This document shows positions 1 through 8,018 of a DNA stretch of 32,611 bases, one piece after another. Position numbers and translations under genes: made by a program. Each line of letters starts with the position of its first letter. Position 1 is the stretch's first letter. Origin of the DNA: JBAXRT01 sp037131065 (GTDB lineage Bacteria > Bacteroidota > Bacteroidia > Bacteroidales > FEN-979); NCBI GenBank assembly GCA_037131065.1, contig JBAXRT010000014.1, forward strand, positions 1 through 32,611. Direction: 5' to 3'. The notes below the pieces were generated by a model, which worked only from the letters and a program-made list of their open reading frames with translations, was not told the DNA's origin and did not search any database.

Positions 1-1
1 C

Positions 2-3000
2 GATCTGATTACCAACGTCGATACAACCCTGTGGGGCAGGGTCCCCACGCTACAGGCGCTTGTCGATGCATTTGATAACAATCCTGCTTCACGGCCTTTC
101 CAGGATGTGGGTTACGACGGCTTGAAGGATGCCGATGAAATCACATTTTTCGGTCCCAACTACCTGGAAAAGCTAAAGAATGCCTTCGGTGTTGGATCCC
201 AGGCATTCAAGAACGCTGCCGTCGATCCTTCAGCCGACAACTACCATTATTTCCGCGGGACCGACTACGACAACACTCCCAAATTCAGCAGCGTGCTGGA
301 ACGGTACAAGAAATACAACGGCCCCGACGGGAACTCCCCCACGGCGGAGCAGTCGCCTGAGAACTACCCGACCCTTGCGACTACCATCCCGAACGTAGAA
401 GATATCAATAAGGACAATACGCTGAGTGAATCCGAGCGCTATTTCCAGTATGTCGTCCAGCTGAACCGCGAACAGATGAAACCGGGAAGGAACTATATCA
501 CAAACGTATATCTTGCCACCGACATACCCCTTGCCGACGGCACGCGCGGATCGGTGAAGTGGTATCAGTTCAAGATCCCCATCCGGACCCCTGACAAGGT
601 GGTCGGAAATATCTCCGATTACACCTCCATTCGTTTTATGAGGACCTTCTTCAAGGGATTCTCCCGCCCGATCGTCTGCCGGTTTGCAACAATGGAACTA
701 TCCCGTGGTGAATGGCGCAGATACAACTACAGCCTTCTTACACCGGGTGAGTACATCCCGGACGATTACCAGAACCAGACCACCTTCGATCTTGCCACGG
801 TGAGCATCGAGGAGAACGGAAGCAAACAGCCCATTCCCTATGTAATGCCCCCGGGCATCGAGAGGGAGACCAACTGGGGATCGATCAACATGCAGCAGAT
901 GAATGAGCAGTCGATGGTGCTGAAGGTCTGTAACCTGGTCGACGGGGATGCCCGCGCAGCCTATAAGACGATGGAACTTGACTTCCGCCAGTTCAAGAAG
1001 CTGCAGATGTTCGTTCACGCCGAACAGTCGATCCAGAGCCAGAATCTGAAATACGGTGACCTCAACATTTTCATGCGAATCGGTTCCGACTTCACCGAAA
1101 ACTTCTACGAATATGATATCCCGCTGACCTTTACCCCATGGGGCACCGGAGCAAACAATCCCGATGCCATCTGGCCTGAAGTCAATGCCTTCAACATTGA
1201 TCTTGAAAGGCTTGTACAGGTGAAATACGACCGGAATATCGCCATGCGGCAACCCGGATCAACCCTGACTACCTCGATGCCATTCGTGGAATATGAAGGC
1301 CCCAACCGTATCGCGGTAGTGGGATCGCCCACCATCAGCGATGTCAAGGCCATTATGATCGGTATCCGGAACCCGAAAAAGAACAGCCAGAGCCAGGATG
1401 ACGACGGACAGGCCAAGTGTGCGGAGATCTGGGTGGACGAGTTACGCCTCACCGATTTCAACAAGCAGGGAGGATGGGCGGCAACGGCACGCATTGCCAC
1501 CGATCTGGCCGATTTCGGACGGTTACAGCTCTCCGGAAGTTACAGCAGCGCGGGCTTTGGTGCCCTTGAGGAGAAACAGACCCAGCGTCTCATGGAGGCG
1601 ATCCTCAACCTGGGGATAGATGTCGATCTTGAGCTTGGAAAATTCTTCCCCGAAAAGGCTGGCATCCGCATCCCGATGCACTTCGACTACTCCATGGTGA
1701 AGAACACACCGAAATACGACCCGCTCAACCCCGATCTCTACCTCAAGGATGTGGTCAACTCTTTTGATACGAAAGCGCAGAAGGATTCTATCCGTTCAAT
1801 GACCGAAGCCTACACACAGCGGAAGAATTTCAACCTGATGAATGTCAGGAAGGAGAGGATGAAGGATAAAAAACCGAAGATCTGGGATATCGAGAATTTT
1901 AATGTCAGCTACTCCTACTCCGAGATCTACCACCGTGATGTCGATATCGAATATGACCTGAAGAAGCATTACATCGGAAGCATCGGGTATACCTATTCAG
2001 CCAATCCGAAGAGTGTCCAGCCCTTCGCAAAGTCAAAAGCCCTGAGGTCAAAATCACTGTCTCTGATCAGGGATTTCAACTTCTATTACCTGCCGAGGTC
2101 CTTTACCTTCAGAACCGAAATGAACAGGGAATTCAACCAGCGGAAGTTCCGGAACAAGAGTTCCGGGATAGTGCCCATGGAGACTTTTTACATCAAACGA
2201 TGGGACTGGTCGCGGCTTTATGATCTTAAGTATGATTTCTCGAAGTCATTGAAGATCTCCCTGGTGGCCAATGCCAATGCCTTTATCAATGAACCTCCCG
2301 GGAAGATCGACCGGTCGAACAGAGACCAGGTCTGGAGCCAGATCTTCTCCTTCGGGACCATGTCGAATTACAACCAGGCCTTTAGCATCACATGGGAAGT
2401 ACCCATCAATAAGATCCCGATCCTCGACTTTATCAATATTTCCACCGGTTATCAGGCTACCTTCAAATGGAATGCGACCCCTGTCTCCATTCAGCCTCAG
2501 TTCGGGAATGTGATCGAGAATTCAAACACCAAGGTGCTTAACGGAGGGATCAACCTGGTCAACCTGTACAATAAAATTCCCTACCTCAAAAGGATTAACC
2601 AGGGCGGACTTGCAGGCAGCCAGCGCGATTCGAAACTCTCCAACCCCAAGATGCCGGGGAAGGACCAGAAACCTACACAGAATTCTCCCGGGCAGGATTC
2701 CCTGAAATCTGAAAAACCGAAAAAGAACATTGGGAAGATCATCCTCGACGGAACTCTACGGATCCTGATGGCCGTGAGAAATGCAAAGTTCGCCTACACA
2801 CAGGGGAATGGGATCTCCCTCCCGGGATTTATGCCCGAGCCCGATGCCCTTGGAAATAACTGGACATCCAATGCACCCGGGCTCCCTTTCATTTTCGGTG
2901 ACCAGAAAGATATCAGGCAGAAAGCGGTAAACAATCAATGGCTTACCAACGATCCGATCCTGAATACTCCGTACAATACCAAGTTCAATGAGAATCTCAC

Positions 3001-4114
3001 TGTGAACATAAGCGTTGAGCCAATCAAAGACCTGCGCATTGAGATCAATGCCATGCGTACTTTCTCCAAGCGCCACACGGAGATCTACCGCTCCGATACC
3101 AACGGGCTCTTCAACCACTACTCGCCTATGGATGGGGGATCTTTCACAATGTCATACATTGTAATCGGGACCTCTTTCGATAAAGAGAATGACCTGGGCC
3201 AGTCGGAGACGTTCGAAAAGATGAAGCAGATAAGGCTCCAGATCGCACAGCGGTATGCTGCTGAGAATCCGAACTCCGTCGGCATCGTTGATTCAACGGG
3301 ATACCCGATGGGTTACGGTCCAACCAACCAGGAGGTCCTCACCACGGCTTTTATGTCGGCTTACAGAAACCGCGACCCGGCGAAGATTAACCTTACTGCC
3401 TTTCCAAAAATCCCGTTCCCGAACTGGAGGATCACATACGACGGTCTTGCAAAGCTCAAGATCTTTAAATCCTGGCTGCGAACATTTACACTCTCTCATG
3501 CCTATATCTCCAGCTATACGGTCACATCCTATAATTCCAATATCCGATTCCTGGAGGACAATGGCTTCCCCGCAGTCCTGAATGATGCCGGTAACTTTAT
3601 CCCCAGGGAGGAGATGACTGTGATCTCCATCACAGAGCAGTTTAACCCGCTCTTTAAGATGGACCTGGGATTTGTGAACAGCCTGCTCGCCAATTTCGAG
3701 CTCAAGAGGGGAAGGAATCTTTCATTCAGCTTTGCCAATAACCAGATGACGGAGATCAGCTCCAATGAGATGGTGGTCGGTCTCGGGTACCGGTTCAAGA
3801 ACCTGAAACTGAACTTCTCCGGTTTGTTCGGCGGCGGAAAAAAATCCAAGACCTCCTCCGACCTTAACCTTAAGCTCGATTTCTCGATCAGGCAGAACAA
3901 GACTGTCCTGCGTAAAATCGATCAGGATGTCAATCAGATCTCTGTCGGACAACAGGTACTGTCGATCAATTTCTCGGCCGACTATAACCTCAGCCAGAAG
4001 TTCAATATCCGGTTTTATTTCGACAAGGTGATTAACAGTCCATACGTGTCGAACCAGTACAGAACCTCCAACACCAAGGGCGGGATCGCACTGCGCTTCA
4101 CCCTGTCGCAGTAG
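2..4114 (+). CDS. sprA: SprA/Sov, type IX secretion outer-membrane translocon (5' end outside window)
   Basis: This is the C-terminal ~1370 residues of SprA. The frame is open from base 2 with no stop, so the start lies upstream; the GTG at 107 is only an internal codon. SprA (Sov in Porphyromonas) is known as the very large (about 2400-residue) outer-membrane beta-barrel that forms the T9SS export channel. The visible part consists of long alternating aromatic/polar beta-strand segments such as those around 3660-4110, and ends in a beta-strand finishing LRFTLSQ. There is no transmembrane helix. A cargo protein with a T9SS-type C-terminal domain is encoded at 28082-29971, which fits a working T9SS. 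gcvH and a VanZ-like gene follow on the same strand. Identification rests on overall sequence recognition and size, not on a search. Confidence 0.93.
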   Translation, partial: DLITNVDTTLWGRVPTLQALVDAFDNNPASRPFQDVGYDGLKDADEITFFGPNYLEKLKNAFGVGSQAFKNAAVDPSADNYHYFRGTDYDNTPKFSSVLERYKKYNGPDGNSPTAEQSPENYPTLATTIPNVEDINKDNTLSESERYFQYVVQLNREQMKPGRNYITNVYLATDIPLADGTRGSVKWYQFKIPIRTPDKVVGNISDYTSIRFMRTFFKGFSRPIVCRFATMELSRGEWRRYNYSLLTPGEYIPDDYQNQTTFDLATVSIEENGSKQPIPYVMPPGIERETNWGSINMQQMNEQSMVLKVCNLVDGDARAAYKTMELDFRQFKKLQMFVHAEQSIQSQNLKYGDLNIFMRIGSDFTENFYEYDIPLTFTPWGTGANNPDAIWPEVNAFNIDLERLVQVKYDRNIAMRQPGSTLTTSMPFVEYEGPNRIAVVGSPTISDVKAIMIGIRNPKKNSQSQDDDGQAKCAEIWVDELRLTDFNKQGGWAATARIATDLADFGRLQLSGSYSSAGFGALEEKQTQRLMEAILNLGIDVDLELGKFFPEKAGIRIPMHFDYSMVKNTPKYDPLNPDLYLKDVVNSFDTKAQKDSIRSMTEAYTQRKNFNLMNVRKERMKDKKPKIWDIENFNVSYSYSEIYHRDVDIEYDLKKHYIGSIGYTYSANPKSVQPFAKSKALRSKSLSLIRDFNFYYLPRSFTFRTEMNREFNQRKFRNKSSGIVPMETFYIKRWDWSRLYDLKYDFSKSLKISLVANANAFINEPPGKIDRSNRDQVWSQIFSFGTMSNYNQAFSITWEVPINKIPILDFINISTGYQATFKWNATPVSIQPQFGNVIENSNTKVLNGGINLVNLYNKIPYLKRINQGGLAGSQRDSKLSNPKMPGKDQKPTQNSPGQDSLKSEKPKKNIGKIILDGTLRILMAVRNAKFAYTQGNGISLPGFMPEPDALGNNWTSNAPGLPFIFGDQKDIRQKAVNNQWLTNDPILNTPYNTKFNENLTVNISVEPIKDLRIEINAMRTFSKRHTEIYRSDTNGLFNHYSPMDGGSFTMSYIVIGTSFDKENDLGQSETFEKMKQIRLQIAQRYAAENPNSVGIVDSTGYPMGYGPTNQEVLTTAFMSAYRNRDPAKINLTAFPKIPFPNWRITYDGLAKLKIFKSWLRTFTLSHAYISSYTVTSYNSNIRFLEDNGFPAVLNDAGNFIPREEMTVISITEQFNPLFKMDLGFVNSLLANFELKRGRNLSFSFANNQMTEISSNEMVVGLGYRFKNLKLNFSGLFGGGKKSKTSSDLNLKLDFSIRQNKTVLRKIDQDVNQISVGQQVLSINFSADYNLSQKFNIRFYFDKVINSPYVSNQYRTSNTKGGIALRFTLSQ

Positions 4115-4167
4115 CAGGAGACCTGTTGCTTTTTTATCAACAACCCCGGTCGTTGTAAAAAAAGATG

Positions 4168-4175
4168 TATTTTTG
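4168..4175 (+). promoter_or_regulatory. Candidate -7 box for gcvH
   Basis: TATTTTTG matches the Bacteroidota -7 consensus TAnnTTTG, 24 bases before the gcvH ATG. A TTG at 4153-4155 is closer than the usual ~20-base spacing, so the -33 element is poor. Confidence 0.4.
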
Positions 4176-4199
4176 AAAAAACATTTAAATACTTTTCCC

Positions 4200-4580
4200 A
4201 TGAACGTTCCTGAAAATCTGAAGTACACAAAAGATCATGAATGGCTGAGGGTAGAGGGTGAATTCGGCTATGTAGGCATCACCGATTACGCGCAGCACGA
4301 ACTTGGCGACATCGTTTTCATTGAAGTTGAAACCGTTGGCGAGATTCTTGAAAAACATGAATCTTTTGGTACCATCGAAGCTGTTAAAACCGTATCTGAC
4401 ATGTTTATGCCCGTCGGTGGGGAAGTCCTTGAATTTAATGAAGAGCTGACCACAAAACCGGAGACCATCAACCAGGATCCGTACGGCAAAGGATGGGTCG
4501 TGAAGATCAGGATCCAGAACAGCTCGGAAGTCGCCGCAATGATGACTGCCGGCCAGTACAGTGAAGTGATCAAATCATAA
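4200..4580 (+). CDS. gcvH: Glycine cleavage system H protein
   Basis: GcvH is the lipoyl-carrier protein that shuttles the aminomethyl group between the P, T and L proteins of glycine cleavage. The 126-residue product has the family length. It opens with the typical NLKYTKDHEW segment and carries the lipoylation site in the hairpin IEAVKTVSD, with Lys63 as the predicted lipoyl lysine. The ATG at 4200 is preferred over a TTG at 4173, because the extra nine residues have no family counterpart and the TTG overlaps the candidate -7 box. No Shine-Dalgarno sequence is visible. The gene stands apart from other gcv genes, between sprA and a VanZ-like gene; I recall this neighbourhood from other Bacteroidota, but it was not checked. 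Confidence 0.96.
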   Translation: MNVPENLKYTKDHEWLRVEGEFGYVGITDYAQHELGDIVFIEVETVGEILEKHESFGTIEAVKTVSDMFMPVGGEVLEFNEELTTKPETINQDPYGKGWVVKIRIQNSSEVAAMMTAGQYSEVIKS

Positions 4581-4607
4581 GTGGTTTACCTTCACTTATA
4601 GACAGCT

Positions 4608-5015
4608 TTGACAGCGTTCCTCAAAAATAACTACCCGGGTATTCTTTGGGGAACACTGATTGTGCTGCTGACCACGCTGCCAGGCTCCGTCTTCCCTGAG
4701 TTGCCGAGGTTTATGGATCTCTTCCAGCCTGATAAGCTGGTCCACGTGTTCATTTTCCTTGTATTTGTATTCCTGCTTGTCCGCGGCTTCCGGATGGAGG
4801 GGACTCCGCTGGTGATCAGGCGTAATGCAGTCACCATTGGACTTACAATTGCGGTCACCATCGGAGGGATTACCGAGATCATGCAGGGGTTGGTAATCCC
4901 CATGCGGTTTGCCTCTCCCTATGATTTCATTGCAAACGTATCCGGGAGCATACTGGGGACATTTCTTTTTATTATATGGGAAAAAAGAAAGAGGAAAAGG
5001 GAAATTGGAAAGTAG
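4608..5015 (+). CDS. VanZ-like family integral membrane protein
   Basis: A small four-helix membrane protein of about 135 residues. Helices lie near residues 11-30, 45-63, 74-95 and 103-125. The VanZ-type signature is present: DKLVH at the start of helix 2, TEIMQ at the end of helix 3, and D-x3-AN-x2-G before helix 4. VanZ itself is tied to low-level teicoplanin resistance, but the biochemical role of this broad family is unknown, and resistance should not be inferred here. The start is the TTG at 4608: an upstream GTG at 4581 hits a stop in frame, and no ATG occurs before helix 1. It lies 27 bases after gcvH on the same strand with no promoter seen, so the two are probably co-transcribed. 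It converges on uvrC. Confidence 0.85.
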   Translation: MTAFLKNNYPGILWGTLIVLLTTLPGSVFPELPRFMDLFQPDKLVHVFIFLVFVFLLVRGFRMEGTPLVIRRNAVTIGLTIAVTIGGITEIMQGLVIPMRFASPYDFIANVSGSILGTFLFIIWEKRKRKREIGK

Positions 5016-5031
5016 TAAAATCAAAACCCGG

Positions 5032-6855
5032 TTATTCTCCCTCGGTGTGAAAATGGCGGTAGACGATCTCTCCCTTTGATCTTCCGATGGTCTCCTGCAG
5101 GGCCTCGAGCGTTGCCAGTTTTATATTTTTCACCGATTTGAACTTCCAAAGCAGTTTCTGGTTGATCGAATAGCCAATGCCTGGTATACCGGTGAGTTGT
5201 GGACTGAGGGTCGCTTTTTCCCTCTTGCGCCGGTGGTGGCTCAGCCCGAACCGGTGCGCCTCGTCGCGCATGTGCTGGATGAGATGGAGGGTTTCCGATT
5301 TTTTATCCAGGTACATCGGGAGCGGGTCGTTGGGATAGTAGATTTCCTCAAGTTTCTTCGCTATCCCGATGACCGTGATCTTTCCCTGCAGGCCCAGTTT
5401 TGCCAGGCTTTTCATAGCTGCCGAAAGCTGGCCTTTTCCACCGTCGACGATGATCAACTGGGGCAGTGGATGATTCTCTTCGAGTAACCGCTGGTACCTG
5501 CGCAGGATAATCTCCTCCATCGAGGCAAAATCGTTGGGGCCCTCTACCGTTTTAATGTTGAAATGGCGATATTCGCTTTTGTCTGGTCGGGCATTTTTAA
5601 AGCAGACCATTGCGGCAACGGGCGTCGTCCCCTGTATGTTCGAGTTGTCGAAACATTCGATGTGAACCGGCAGCTCCGGCATGCGAAGGTCCTTCATCGC
5701 CTGGTCAAGGATCCGGCGGCTGCGGTGCTCGGGATCGACCAGTTCTTTCTGTTTCTCCTTTTCCAGCTGATAGTACTTCACATTTCTTTCGGAGAGATCC
5801 AGCAGTTTTTTCTTATCGCCGATCTTGGGAATCGTCACGGTCACTCCCGGGATTTCGTATTCCGGTGGAAAAGGAAGAATGATCTCCGTGGCCTCGCTGC
5901 TGAAACGCTGGCGGATCTCCGTCATGGCCAGTGTAAGAAGTTCTTCCGGAGTCTCATCCAGTTTTCTCGTGAGCTCAAGCGTATGTACCTGGATGATGGC
6001 GCCGTTCATCACCTTCATGAAGTTCACGTAAGCATGCGGCCCCCCGGTAACGATCGAGAAAATATCCACATTGTTGATGGAGGGGTTGACTATGGTCGAC
6101 TTGCTCTGGTATTTGTCAAGCAGAGCGAGTTTCTCCTTCACCAGGTGGGCCTTTTCAAACTCCAGGTTTGCGGCATATTCCATCATCAGTTCCCTCAGCT
6201 GGCGTGCCACGGTGGTGATGTTCCCCTTGAAGATCTCACGGATGGCCTGGATTGATTTATCATAATCGGAGGCATCCTGGAGCCCTTCGCAGGGGCCCTT
6301 GCAATTTCCGATGTGATACTCAAGGCAGACCTTGAACTTTTTCGCCTTAATGTTTTTCCCGGTAAGGCTGAGGGTGCAGTTCCTCTGGGGGTAAAGCTGG
6401 CGTGTGAGTTCCAGCAGGGTGTTCATGAGCCTCACATTGGCATAAGGGCCAAAATAAACGGAACCGTCGCGAACTACATACCGTGTGGAGAAAACCCTTG
6501 GGAAGGGTTCGTTCTTTATGCAGATCCACGGAAAGGTCTTGTCGTCCTTGAGGGCGACGTTGTAATGAGGCTGGTATTTTTTGATGAGGTTGTTTTCCAG
6601 GAGAAGGGCGTCCTGCTCTGTTTCGACCACGATAACTTTGATGTCGGCGATCCTGCGGACCAGCATCTGGACTTTACCGCTAACGGAGCTGATCTTGTTG
6701 AAATAGGAGGTGACCCGTTTTTTCAGGTCTTTGGCCTTACCAACATATATGATCCGGTTCTTCTCATCGAAATATTGATAAACACCCGGTTTGTGAGGCA
6801 GTGTTTTAACTAACCCCTCGAGATGGGAGAAATATTTGTTCAGTGATTGGGCCAA
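5032..6855 (-). CDS. uvrC: UvrABC excinuclease subunit C
   Basis: UvrC makes the 3' and 5' incisions in nucleotide excision repair after UvrA/UvrB find damage. At 607 residues it has the family length. Domains in order are: a GIY-YIG nuclease (GVYQYF at 24-29, YVG at 37-39, Arg47), a cysteine-rich segment (Cys160, 177, 185, 189), a UVR helical pair that binds UvrB (about 218-250), an RNase H-like endonuclease half with FDNSNIQG and LIIVDGGKGQ carrying the catalytic aspartates, and a C-terminal helix-hairpin-helix (LTGIPGIGY). The cysteine spacing C-x16-C-x7-C-x3-C resembles the ligand set of the [4Fe-4S] cluster reported for E. coli UvrC. The start is TTG at 6855; a -7 box at 6876-6883 leaves no room for an earlier one. 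Confidence 0.96.
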   Translation of the reverse strand: MAQSLNKYFSHLEGLVKTLPHKPGVYQYFDEKNRIIYVGKAKDLKKRVTSYFNKISSVSGKVQMLVRRIADIKVIVVETEQDALLLENNLIKKYQPHYNVALKDDKTFPWICIKNEPFPRVFSTRYVVRDGSVYFGPYANVRLMNTLLELTRQLYPQRNCTLSLTGKNIKAKKFKVCLEYHIGNCKGPCEGLQDASDYDKSIQAIREIFKGNITTVARQLRELMMEYAANLEFEKAHLVKEKLALLDKYQSKSTIVNPSINNVDIFSIVTGGPHAYVNFMKVMNGAIIQVHTLELTRKLDETPEELLTLAMTEIRQRFSSEATEIILPFPPEYEIPGVTVTIPKIGDKKKLLDLSERNVKYYQLEKEKQKELVDPEHRSRRILDQAMKDLRMPELPVHIECFDNSNIQGTTPVAAMVCFKNARPDKSEYRHFNIKTVEGPNDFASMEEIILRRYQRLLEENHPLPQLIIVDGGKGQLSAAMKSLAKLGLQGKITVIGIAKKLEEIYYPNDPLPMYLDKKSETLHLIQHMRDEAHRFGLSHHRRKREKATLSPQLTGIPGIGYSINQKLLWKFKSVKNIKLATLEALQETIGRSKGEIVYRHFHTEGE

Positions 6856-6875
6856 ACCTTCAGGTTTTTCAGGGA

Positions 6876-6883
6876 CAAAGATA
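6876..6883 (-). promoter_or_regulatory. -7 promoter box for uvrC
   Basis: On the minus strand TATCTTTG is a full match to TAnnTTTG, 21 bases before the uvrC TTG start. No good -33 TTTG is seen about 20 bases further upstream. The box supports the TTG start by placing the transcript 5' end near 6869. Confidence 0.55.
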
Positions 6884-6983
6884 AACTGAAATTTCAGGTC
6901 ATGGAAAGTTTCTATTTTCCTGGATGATATGGTTTATTTCCGAAATTTGTAACGTTGACACTGGATTAAAAGAGAAGAAATTT

Positions 6984-8000
6984 ATGATCGATCTGAGAAG
7001 TGATACGGTGACCAGGCCGTCGAAGGGAATGCTCGATGCTATGTTATCGGCCCGGGTGGGCGATGATGTTTTTGGCGATGATCCAACAGTGAATTCACTG
7101 GAGGAGAAGACCGCAAGGATGTTTGAGAAAGAGGCGGCTCTCTTTTGTCCCTCTGGGACGATGACCAACCAGATCGCCGTGAATGTCCACACCCGTCCGG
7201 GAGATGAGGTGATCCTTCATGGCCATTCGCACGTCTACTATTATGAGGGGGGTGCCATGATGAAGAACTCCGGGGTCTCGGTCTGCCTGCTGGATGGCGA
7301 CCGCGGAAGGATCAGGGCCGTCGATGTCGCTTCGCATCTCAACCCGAAAGATGATGTCCACCGTCCTCTTACCGCTCTTGTGGAAGTCGAGAATACCATG
7401 AACAAAGGTGGAGGTTCATGTTATTCGCTGACAGATCTTGCAGCGATTGCAGAGGTCTGCCAGGAACACAACCTGAAGTACCACCTCGACGGGGCGCGGC
7501 TCTTCAATGCCCTGGCTGAGACGGGAGAAGGACCAGCTGACTACGCTGTGCTTTTCGATTCTGTTTCCATCTGTCTCTCGAAAGGACTTGGCGCCCCGGT
7601 CGGATCGCTGCTGATCGGCTCCTCGGAGTTCATCAAGCGGGCAAGGCGTGTGAGAAAGACCTTCGGCGGCGCCATGCGCCAGGCCGGGTACCTTGCCGCC
7701 GCCGGGATCTATGCACTCGACAACAATATTACCCGGCTTAAAGAGGACCACGAACGCGCCCGCTCCCTGGGAAGTCTATTCTCAACTTTACCCTATGTGG
7801 AAAGGGTGATGCCGGTTGATACAAATATTTTGATCTTCACACTGAAAAAGGGTTATTCCGAAAGGGAATTTCTTTCGAAACTGAAGGAAAGCGATATCCA
7901 TGCCCTGTCCCTTGCACCGCAAATGATCAGGTTTGTGACTCACCTCGACTTTACCGATGAGATGCTCGAGAAGACGTTGACGGTATTGAAAAAAATCTAA
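6984..8000 (+). CDS. ltaE: Low-specificity L-threonine aldolase, PLP-dependent
   Basis: The predicted reaction is cleavage of L-threonine or L-allo-threonine to glycine and acetaldehyde, in the cytosol. The 338-residue product starts with the hallmark MIDLRSDTVTRPS and contains the family segments GDDVFGDDPTVN, SGTMTNQ and HLDGARLFNA. The PLP lysine is predicted as Lys200 in SICLSKGLGAPVGS. The ATG at 6984 is chosen because the family begins exactly there; the 20 extra codons from an ATG at 6924 have no counterpart. A purine-rich AGAGAAG lies just upstream. The gene is divergent from uvrC and convergent with the damaged receptor gene. It produces glycine, the substrate of the GcvH pathway, but the two are not in one operon. 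Confidence 0.93.
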   Translation: MIDLRSDTVTRPSKGMLDAMLSARVGDDVFGDDPTVNSLEEKTARMFEKEAALFCPSGTMTNQIAVNVHTRPGDEVILHGHSHVYYYEGGAMMKNSGVSVCLLDGDRGRIRAVDVASHLNPKDDVHRPLTALVEVENTMNKGGGSCYSLTDLAAIAEVCQEHNLKYHLDGARLFNALAETGEGPADYAVLFDSVSICLSKGLGAPVGSLLIGSSEFIKRARRVRKTFGGAMRQAGYLAAAGIYALDNNITRLKEDHERARSLGSLFSTLPYVERVMPVDTNILIFTLKKGYSEREFLSKLKESDIHALSLAPQMIRFVTHLDFTDEMLEKTLTVLKKI

Positions 8001-8018
8001 ACCTTTTGTATCCTGCAA

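Noticed and set aside
4136..4165. Small hairpin ACAAC/GTTGT after sprA as a terminator
   Set aside because: The stem is only five bases and is followed by A residues, not T, on the plus strand.
5563..6255. 230-codon open frame on the plus strand
   Set aside because: It is antisense to uvrC, which is intact and full of known motifs; the product looks like no protein family.
6924..6983. ATG at 6924 as the threonine aldolase start
   Set aside because: Family homology begins exactly at the ATG at 6984, and a purine-rich stretch precedes that codon.
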